From Acrocarpospora pleiomorpha (GTDB taxonomy: Bacteria; Actinomycetota; Actinomycetes; Streptosporangiales; Streptosporangiaceae), in the NCBI RefSeq assembly GCF_009687885.1, contig NZ_BLAF01000005.1, positions 103,514-146,847 on the forward strand: DNA of 43,334 bases. The letters are read 5' to 3'. The translations under genes and the position numbers were made by a program. Position 1 is the first letter of the stretch, and each line of letters begins with the position of its first letter. A model generated the notes under the pieces. It was not told the DNA's origin and made no database searches. It saw only the letters and a list, made by a program, of their open reading frames with translations. Below, piece after piece: positions 11,373 to 18,700 of this stretch.

Positions 11373-11534
11373 TCACCCTAGAACCTGCGTGAAGAAGGTC
11401 GCCAACTGCGTGGCACCTGTGTTGATCGTGTCGAACACGCCCGTCACGGCCGCGGCCGCGGCGGACGGCTGCGTGTAGAGATAGAAGACCACGAACGCGA
11501 TACCCGCATACGTGAGCACCTTCTTGACCTGCAT
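11373..11534 (-). CDS. Small single-pass membrane peptide (paralogue 1)
   Basis: The ATG at 11534 has a strong AGGAGG ribosome-binding site upstream, and the frame encodes 53 residues. It has a short basic start (MQVKKVLTYA), one hydrophobic helix (GIAFVVFYLY) ending in TQP, and an amphipathic C-terminal half. The neighbour at 11685-11852 matches it along its whole length: both share VLTYA/LVTYA, IAFVVFYL, TQP and GTG followed by a phenylalanine-rich end. The pair therefore arose by gene duplication. It is read toward a strong terminator. The function is unknown; the size fits a membrane-embedded structural or regulatory peptide. Confidence 0.8.
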   Translation of the reverse strand: MQVKKVLTYAGIAFVVFYLYTQPSAAAAAVTGVFDTINTGATQLATFFTQVLG

Positions 11535-11684
11535 CAGGGGGCCTCCTGCGGTCAGTTTCCCGCTGCTATGTACCCGGCAACCCGAATGATCATAACTAGC
11601 CGGGAAGAGAGGAGGACCTTCCGCCCGCCCTTAGGACGCTGACTTCTCGCTGACTGGCCCTGACCGGCGGCTACCGACTGGCGG

Positions 11685-11852
11685 CTACGACCCCGTGAAC
11701 AGGGAGTTGAAGAACTGCGCCAGAGAGTTCGCCCCGGTGCCGATGCCGTCCATCACGCCGCGCACGGCGTTCGCCGCCCCTTCCGGCTGGGTGAACAAAT
11801 AGAAGACCACGAACGCGATGGCCGCGTAGGTCACCAGCTGCTTGACTTTCAT
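11685..11852 (-). CDS. Small single-pass membrane peptide (paralogue 2)
   Basis: This 55-residue protein begins MKVKQLVTYA, has one membrane helix (AIAFVVFYLF-TQP) and an amphipathic tail with GTGANSLAQFF. It is a clear paralogue of the peptide at 11373-11534, which lies 150 bases downstream. The frame stays open for about 70 codons upstream, but that part has no conserved look and a GGAG lies seven to ten bases before this ATG, so the short form is preferred. The conservation of two copies in tandem argues that these are real genes. The function is unknown. Confidence 0.78.
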   Translation of the reverse strand: MKVKQLVTYAAIAFVVFYLFTQPEGAANAVRGVMDGIGTGANSLAQFFNSLFTGS

Positions 11853-12153
11853 GGAGGGGCTCCAACCGTGATGCGCGCTGCCCTCATGCTGCCCCATTTC
11901 GGCCGCAACCGTAGGGGATTTGCGGAGATCATCCCAGGCCCGCAACTCGCCCGCGCGCCGGAAATTTCCCGTCATCGGGTGAAACGCCTGCCCCAGGGTC
12001 GCGTGGATGAACCATTCATCGAACATGGCTCGCGCATGATCGTATGCTGGCCTCGCGCACCGCATGTGGACGCTGCACCCTGGCGTATTCCGCGGCCGGG
12101 TTCCGGTCCGGCTACCTGAACGTCCACCAGTTCATCCTGGAAAGGGCAGAAAC
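11853..12153 (+). other. Intergenic region between small membrane peptide and cfa
   Basis: About 300 bases separate the divergently transcribed small peptide and cfa. Short open frames exist on both strands, but they lack ribosome-binding sites and conserved residues. The region presumably holds both promoters. I see no clear -35/-10 pair, hairpin or RNA gene. Confidence 0.4.
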
Positions 12154-13323
12154 ATGTCGGAGACGCTCACCTCCGGATTCGCCGGGCGGCTGATGCACCT
12201 CGTCGAGGAGCTGTTCGGGGGCTTCTCGCCGGTGGCCCTGCGCACCTGGGACGGCGGCTTCGCCGGGCCGGCCGGAGCGCCCGTGGTGGTCCTGAGATCG
12301 CCGCAGGCGCTCCGGCAGCTGCTCTGGAGCCCGGGAGAGCTCGGCCTGGCCCGGGCGTACGTCACGGGGGATCTCGACGTGGAGGGCGACCTGGCGGAGG
12401 GTTTCCGGCGGGTCTGGGCGAGCCGTGGCGCCAAGCCGGGCAAGGCCGCTCTGGCGCGGGCGCTGCGGGCCATCCCGGAGGTGCTCGGGCCGCGCCCGCC
12501 GGTCCCCGCCAGCGAGGCGCGGCTGCGGGGTAAGCGGCACGCCCGGGATCAGGCGTTCCACTACGACCTGCCCAACGAGTTCTACGAGCTGATCCTGGAT
12601 CCGTCCATGGCGTACTCGTGCGCCCGCTGGGCGCCCGGCGACTCGCTGGCGGACGCGCAGCGCCGCAAGCTCGACCTGGTCTGCCGCAAGCTGAACCTGC
12701 GGCGCGGCGACCGCCTGCTCGACGTGGGCTGCGGCTGGGGCTCCATGATCTTGTACGCGGCCCGCGAGTACGGCGCCCGCGCCACCGGCGTCACCGTCTC
12801 CCGCGAGCAGCGCGCCTTCATCCGGACCAAGAGCGCCGGGGTCGAGGTGCGGTTGCAGGACTACCGGGACATCACGGGCGAGCCGTACGACGCGATCTCG
12901 TCGATCGAGATGGGCGAGCACGTCGGCGAGGAGAACTACCCGGCCTTCGCGGCCACCCTGTTCCGGATGGTCAAGCCGGGTGGCCGGGTCGTGGTCCAGC
13001 AGCGCTCGCGCGGCGCCGGTGAGCCCGGCGGCGGGCCGTTCATCGAGCGCTACATCGCCCCCGACCTGCACCTGCGCCAGGTCGGCGAGACCATCGCCGT
13101 CTTCGAGGAGGCCGGGTTCGAGGCCGTGCACGTGGAGAGCATGCGCGAGGACTACGCCCGTACCGCGCACGCCTGGCACGAGACCTTCGAATTCCGCTAC
13201 GACCGGGCGGTCGCGCTGGTCGGCGCGGAGCTGGCCCGGGTCTGGCGGCTCTACCTGGTCGGCGGCGGCCTCGCCTTCGAGCGGGGCCGGATGGGAGTGC
13301 ACCAGATCACGCTGGCCCGTTGA
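12154..13323 (+). CDS. cfa: Cyclopropane-fatty-acyl-phospholipid synthase (CfaS) family methyltransferase
   Basis: This 389-residue SAM-dependent enzyme adds a methylene bridge, or a methyl group, to unsaturated acyl chains of membrane phospholipids. Family marks are HYDLPNEFYELILDPSMAYSCA near residue 135, the SAM-binding DVGCGWGSM near 190 and GVTVSREQ. The EMGEHVGEENY active-site block follows. The start at 12154 is chosen for GGAAAGG at 12139-12145; the open frame extends to 12064 but has no signal there. Its stop lies 63 bases before the membrane/coiled-coil gene of the CHAT operon, so read-through is possible. Confidence 0.93.
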   Translation: MSETLTSGFAGRLMHLVEELFGGFSPVALRTWDGGFAGPAGAPVVVLRSPQALRQLLWSPGELGLARAYVTGDLDVEGDLAEGFRRVWASRGAKPGKAALARALRAIPEVLGPRPPVPASEARLRGKRHARDQAFHYDLPNEFYELILDPSMAYSCARWAPGDSLADAQRRKLDLVCRKLNLRRGDRLLDVGCGWGSMILYAAREYGARATGVTVSREQRAFIRTKSAGVEVRLQDYRDITGEPYDAISSIEMGEHVGEENYPAFAATLFRMVKPGGRVVVQQRSRGAGEPGGGPFIERYIAPDLHLRQVGETIAVFEEAGFEAVHVESMREDYARTAHAWHETFEFRYDRAVALVGAELARVWRLYLVGGGLAFERGRMGVHQITLAR

Positions 13324-13386
13324 CAACCACTCCCGCGCCGCCCGCGTCTGGTGAAAAGCTCGGAAAAAACGCGGAGGGGAATGCCG

Positions 13387-13836
13387 ATGGAGCAGCAACA
13401 GGGCGGCTTGAGCATGTTGCAGGCCGTGGTGGCGATCGTGCTGATCGTGGTGTTCGCGGCCGTGCTGGTGGTGCTCGGGTTCCTGCGCGACGACGAGCAC
13501 TGGGACCGCCTGGTCTACCTGCTCGGCGGGCTTGAGGCGATCGTGTTCGCCGGGGTGGGCGCGCTGTTCGGCAGCTCCATCCAGCGGGCCGGGACCGCCG
13601 CCGCCCGCCAGGACGCGGCCGAGGCCAAGGAAGAGGCCAAAACCGAGCGGGAACGCGCTCAGGGCCTGCAGGAGGCCGCCACGAACGGGGCGAACCTGGC
13701 GGCGGCCGTGCAGATCGCCGCGGCGGGCGAACCGGACGCGCGCCGGGGCGCCCGCCCGGACGCGGCGGCGCGGCCGTCCGACGGCCGGTTGGGGGACCTT
13801 GCGGCATACGCGCAGAGGCTGTTTCCTGGCGTCTAG
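13387..13836 (+). CDS. Two-helix membrane protein with cytoplasmic coiled coil; first gene of the CHAT/STAND operon
   Basis: This 149-residue protein has two membrane helices, at about residues 10-33 and 41-65, joined by a short charged loop (LRDDEHWDR). A cytoplasmic Ala/Glu/Lys/Arg-rich helix of about 45 residues follows (AEAKEEAKTERERAQ), very likely a coiled coil, and then a Pro/Ala/Asp-rich tail. GGAGGGG at 13373-13379 is seven bases before the ATG at 13387. A GTG at 13351 and an ATG at 13381 are in frame but poorly placed. The next gene begins nine bases after the stop, so they are one operon. I propose that it anchors or oligomerises the downstream NTPase/protease proteins at the membrane; no domain is recognised. 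Confidence 0.82.
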   Translation: MEQQQGGLSMLQAVVAIVLIVVFAAVLVVLGFLRDDEHWDRLVYLLGGLEAIVFAGVGALFGSSIQRAGTAAARQDAAEAKEEAKTERERAQGLQEAATNGANLAAAVQIAAAGEPDARRGARPDAAARPSDGRLGDLAAYAQRLFPGV

Positions 13837-13845
13837 GGGCACACA

Positions 13846-15795
13846 TTGATCACCAGCATCCTGAGGGTCGGCCCGGTGGCCGCGGGAGGCTACCCGGCGG
13901 CGCTCCACACCGACCGTGGCGCGGCCTCCGACGCCTGGGCGCGGGAGCCGGTGGCCAGGTGCGTCATCCCGGCCTCGGCGGCCCTGGACGATGCCCGCGC
14001 CGTCCTGCTCGGCGCCGTCCCCGACCCCGCGGCCCGGCGCGCGGTCGGGAAGTCCCTTTACGACATGGTGGCCGCGACCGACGTCGGCCGCGCCTGGACC
14101 GACCTGCTTCAGGATTCGCCGATCCGGACTTATCTCGATATCCGTCCCGCCGAACTGCGGGCTCTGCCGTGGGAGCTCATGACCGATCCGGACCGGCGGC
14201 ATCTGTTCCTCGACGACGACCGCGCCTGCGTGCGCGGCGACTATCGGCCCGGCCCGGTCGGTGAGTTCCTGGTCCCGATCCGCCTGCTGATCGTGGTCGG
14301 CAACGCCCGGGATCCCGAGCTGCGGGCCGCCGATGAAGTGGACGCGATCCGGAGCGCGCTCGGGGAGCAGCTCGGCGAGTGGCACATCGAGGTGCTCTGG
14401 GAGCCGACCCCGAACGAGCTGTTCGATCGATTGGAGGCGCTCCGGCCGCACGTGTTCCACTTCGTCGGACATGGCGGCACCGATGATGGTCTGCCCATGC
14501 TGGAACTCGTCACCAGGCAAGGCATCGAGACGCTCACCAGCGAGATGATCGACAACGTGCTGCGGCACGGCCCGAAGATGGTGTTCCTCAACGCCTGCCG
14601 CACCTCCTACGGGGACCCCGCCGAAGCGCAGCTCTCCACCTGGGCCATGGCGGGCGCCTTCGAGGCGCGCGGCGCGGACGCGGTGCTGGCCATGCAGGGC
14701 GACATCCCGTCCCCGTCCGCGGTCGACTTCGCCGGGCGCGTCTACGCCGCCCTCGCCGCCGGGGATCCGCTGGACGCGGCCGTGCGCCGCGCCCGCCGCG
14801 CCCTGTTCGCCGCGCGCGACCCCGCCTGGGCGCTGCCCTCCCTGCTGGTACGGCGCGAGCCCGAACACGTGCTGCCCTGGCGGCTCGGCGTGGCCAGGCC
14901 GAACGCCGAACGAGCCACCCGCGCCTGGAATCCCACCGTGCGCGCGACCATCGACAGGACCAGGGAACACTGGCGGCTGTGGGGCGGTCCCGACTTCGAC
15001 GACAACGGGTGGCACGCGCTGCTGGTCGGCGGCGGCGAGAAGACGGGCAAGACCTCGCTGGTCCGCTCCTGCGTCTTCACCTGGCACCTGCGCGGCTGCC
15101 AGGCCGTGTACGTGGACGTCCAGGCGATCAACGACGGCAAGAACGTGTCCTGGCTGGACATCCTGCGCGAGCTCGCGGGAACGCTCGCGGAGTGCGTGCC
15201 GGACCGCGCCGCCGTACCGGTCCGCCGGTTCCTGCACCGGCTCTCCTACCTCCGCCGGGGTGAACTGCCGCCGGCCGATCTCGGCGAGCCGGACCCAGGC
15301 GAGGTGGATCCGAAGGACCGCAGGCGCTGGGATCCCGCCCACGAGGGCGAACCCGAGCTGCGCGCCCGCCTGTTCACCGCGACGCGCGCCCTGCTCGCCG
15401 AGGTGGCGGGCGGCCAGCGGCTGGTCATCGCGTTGGACCACGTCGCGGCCGCGCTCGCGCTCGAACTGACCGCATTCCTGGTGCCCGGCCTGCTGGTGCC
15501 GATCGCCGAAGGCCAGGTGCCGGGGGTGCGCGTCATCGTGGCCGAGCAGACGGCGATCACGTCCGGCCTGCTCGGCGACTTCGCCCGGCTGGCCGAATCG
15601 CTGGAGGTGGAACGGTTCCCGCAGGCGCAGGCGATTCAGATCTTCCGGGAGTACGGGGCCCGGGTGCGCAGGCCGTACCGGGATCAATGGAAGCGCATCG
15701 TGGAGGAGCTGAGCACCCTGCCGGGGCCGTGGCTGGACCCGGTGATGCTGACGCAGCTGCACGCCATGCTGCCGCGTGAGGCGGGCCGCCCGTGA
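13846..15795 (+). CDS. CHAT protease fused to a STAND-type NTPase
   Basis: This 649-residue protein has two domains. Residues about 90-345 form a CHAT (caspase-like) protease: ALPWELMTDP leads in, the catalytic His is H209 in HFVGHGG, and the catalytic Cys is C251 in VFLNACRTS. Residues about 385-649 are a P-loop NTPase with Walker A GGEKTGKT (396-403) and Walker B VIALD ending at D531. No signal peptide or membrane helix is seen. The start is TTG at 13846 with AGGGG at 13835-13839. The stop overlaps the GTG of the next gene (GTGA), so the two are translationally coupled. The NTPase ends without the winged-helix domain usual in STAND proteins; one is found instead at the N-terminus of the next protein. 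The likely job is NTP- and ligand-gated proteolysis; target and trigger are unknown. Confidence 0.9.
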   Translation: MITSILRVGPVAAGGYPAALHTDRGAASDAWAREPVARCVIPASAALDDARAVLLGAVPDPAARRAVGKSLYDMVAATDVGRAWTDLLQDSPIRTYLDIRPAELRALPWELMTDPDRRHLFLDDDRACVRGDYRPGPVGEFLVPIRLLIVVGNARDPELRAADEVDAIRSALGEQLGEWHIEVLWEPTPNELFDRLEALRPHVFHFVGHGGTDDGLPMLELVTRQGIETLTSEMIDNVLRHGPKMVFLNACRTSYGDPAEAQLSTWAMAGAFEARGADAVLAMQGDIPSPSAVDFAGRVYAALAAGDPLDAAVRRARRALFAARDPAWALPSLLVRREPEHVLPWRLGVARPNAERATRAWNPTVRATIDRTREHWRLWGGPDFDDNGWHALLVGGGEKTGKTSLVRSCVFTWHLRGCQAVYVDVQAINDGKNVSWLDILRELAGTLAECVPDRAAVPVRRFLHRLSYLRRGELPPADLGEPDPGEVDPKDRRRWDPAHEGEPELRARLFTATRALLAEVAGGQRLVIALDHVAAALALELTAFLVPGLLVPIAEGQVPGVRVIVAEQTAITSGLLGDFARLAESLEVERFPQAQAIQIFREYGARVRRPYRDQWKRIVEELSTLPGPWLDPVMLTQLHAMLPREAGRP

Positions 15796-18700
15796 CGCCC
15801 GCGACCGGCCTCGCGGCCGCCTTGTTCGGCCTGTTGCCGGAGACCGAGCGCGGCATCCTGCAGCGCTGCGCCGCGGTCACCCGGTTCGACCCGTCCTTGT
15901 ATGAGCGGCTGCTGCGCCGCGACGGGGGCGACCTGGACGAGTTGGTCGCCCGCGGCCAGGTGCAGCGGGTCGCCTCCGGGTGGTACCGGCTGGAGCCCAG
16001 CCTGCGGGTCTGCGCCTGGGACCAGTGGTGGGTGGACGAAGGGCTCACTCCGGGCGCGGCCCAGGTTCCGCCCGCGCTCGCGTCCCTCGCCTTGGACCTG
16101 GCCGCGTTCTACCGGGGAACCGACGAACTGGAAGAGTTACGCCAGTGCGTGCTCTGCGCTCCGGTCCGCGCCCGCGAGCTCTTCGACCGCCTGTACGCCG
16201 CCGCCGACCGTGACTTCGACCTCGTGCGCTGCCAGGACCTGGTGGACGTGCTGGCCGATCCCGACCGCGCCCACCTGGTCCCGATCGACCTGGCCGAGCG
16301 GCGCGACGCCCGCCAGGTCCGGCTGACCGCCCGCGGCCTGGCCGCCACCGAATACCACCAGACCGGCCGATACCTCGCCCGCCACGCTCTCGAACAACGG
16401 CTGGCGGCACTGACCGGAGAGTCCGGGATCCTCCAGCTTCACGCGATGGGCGGCATGGGCAAGACCATGCAGCTGCGCTGGTTCACCGCCCGCCACTGCC
16501 TGACCCAGGACCCGCTCATCCCGTGCGCCCGGATCGACTTCGACGTGATCGACCCGGTCAACGCCCTCCGGTTCCCGTGGCTGCTGCTCCTGGAGCTGGC
16601 CGGGCAGCTGAACCCGCAGATCACCGGCTCCCCCTTCCAGGAACTCCTCCGCGACCAGGGCAAATACCGCCGCGCGCTCAGCCGGTCCGCGGTCCCGGAC
16701 ACCGCGCTGCTGGGCGAGGTGGCGTCGGTGGCGGCCGACTCCGCCGACATCACCGGCCGATTCCTCGCCGCCCTCGCCGAAGCCCCCGGCCTCACCCGGG
16801 CGATCATCGTCCTGGACACCCTGGAAGAGGTCATCCTCCGCCCGGTCGCCGACCCCGCCGTCCTGCTCGACCTGCTCGCCGCCCTCCACACCGCCGCCCC
16901 CACCCTGAGCTTCGTCCTCTCCGGCCGGTACGACCTCCGCGACCGCCTCCCCGGCTTCACCGGACGATTCCCCGCGGCGGAAAGCGTCGAAGTCACGCCC
17001 TTCGACGAGGAGGAGGCGACCCGCTACCTCGCCCGGCGCGGCGTGCGCGCCGACCTGATCCCCGCCATGATCAGAAGATCGGACGGCCTGCCCTTCACCC
17101 TCGCCCTGTACGGCGACCTCGCCCAGGGCAACCCCGCCATCACCGCCGCGGAGATCGACCAGACCGAGGACCCCGGTCTGCTCTACTGCCTGGACCGCAT
17201 CCTCGAACGAATTCCCGACGACCGCCTCCGCTGGCTGCTCCGCTACGGCGTCGTACCCCGCCGCTTGGACCTGGACTACGTCACCCGGGTGCTGCCGCCG
17301 TTCCTGATCGAAGGCATGACCACCGACAACCCCCTCGACAACCCCGCGCTCGACGACCGCCCGCCCCGGGATATCACGATATTTCTGACAAACGAGCAGT
17401 CGCCCCAGGACCTCGACCTCCCGGGCCTGTGGACGGATCTGCTCAAGTACGCGGGCGCGTCCTCCTGGGTCTTCCCCGTCGCCCCCGACGTGGTGATGTT
17501 CCACGAGAACCTGCGCGGCCCCGTCCGCGCCTTCCTCCGCGACCAGGCGGTGTTCTCGCGGCTGCACGAGGCGTCGGCCCGCTACCACACCGCACGCCGC
17601 GACGCCGAGCCCGCCCTGTGGTCCCGCTGGACCCGCGAGATCGTCTTCCACCGCCTGCACCTCTCCCGCGACGACGGCCTCGCCTTCTGGCGGGCCGGCC
17701 TCGAAGAAGCCTGGCGGGCCGGTCGTGACGACTGGGCGGCCGAACTCGCCGCCGACCTGCTGGCCGCCGACTACCAGGACCTAAATGGCGAACCCGCCCT
17801 GATCGACCACCAGGCCTGGTACGAAGCCCACATCGCGCTCGCCCGTGCCGCTGTCGCCCGCGCCCGCAGGGAGAGCGGATCGGGCGCGGCCGGAGCATCA
17901 TGGAGCACGGCCGAACGAGACCTCGCCGCCGCCGACCTGCTGCTCATCGGCCATCCGGAGCTCACCGGCCCGACCGTCCCCCACCTGGTCGCGAAGGCCG
18001 CCGTCGACGCGCTGCGAGGCCGGACCGAGGAGGCCGCGGCCACGCTCGCCCGCGCCGAGGAACTGGGCATCCCGCCGTCCCTCGAAGCCGACACCCTGCT
18101 GACGCACGCCGACATCAGGCCATCCGAAACGCTGCTAACGATCTTCACACGCGCACAGGAGCTGGCCCTGGACGAGGTCGCGGCACACGCGGCACGACGA
18201 TTGGGCAATCAGCATGCGTCCGATGGCCAGCTGACGACCGCTCTCGACTGGTACGAGCGAGCGGGCAGCGCCGGCCTCCCCGAACTGGGCGAGACCCTGA
18301 TCAGGCTCGGCCGTCCAGCTGAGGCGATCGACCGCCTGACGCGCCCCAGCGCACGGCCGAGGACGAGCGAGATTGCGCGGGCGGCCGCCAAGGCGATGCT
18401 CGCACTGCGCCAACCCACTCGAGCCCTACTGTTTCTGGCGGAAAACGACCTGGGCGATGGGGATCTGGATCGGGCTGCGGTTTTGGGGACCCGTGCCGAG
18501 AATGACCCGGGCGATGGGGATCTGGATCGGGCCGCGATCCTGGGAGCCCGTGCCGAGATCGATCCGGGTGACGGGCACCTGGTTCAGGCTGCGGTTTTGG
18601 GGACCCGTGCCGAGAATGACCCGGGCGATGGGGATCTGGATCGGGCCGCGATCCTGGGAGCCCGTGCCGAGATCGATCCGGGTGACGGGCACCTGGTTCA

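Noticed and set aside
11868..12119. 83-codon plus-strand frame upstream of cfa, and the in-frame upstream extension of the small peptide on the minus strand
   Set aside because: Neither has a ribosome-binding site or conserved-looking sequence, and the two overlap each other antisense.
13320..13325. TTGACA, a perfect -35 consensus, overlapping the cfa stop
   Set aside because: No -10-like hexamer lies 16-19 bases downstream, so I do not call a promoter for the CHAT operon from it.
12112..15762. A very long open frame of about 1200 codons on the minus strand across cfa and the CHAT gene
   Set aside because: It is antisense to genes with clear catalytic motifs. Its product is rich in Arg, Pro, Gly and His without any domain, as expected from the third-position GC bias of the real genes.
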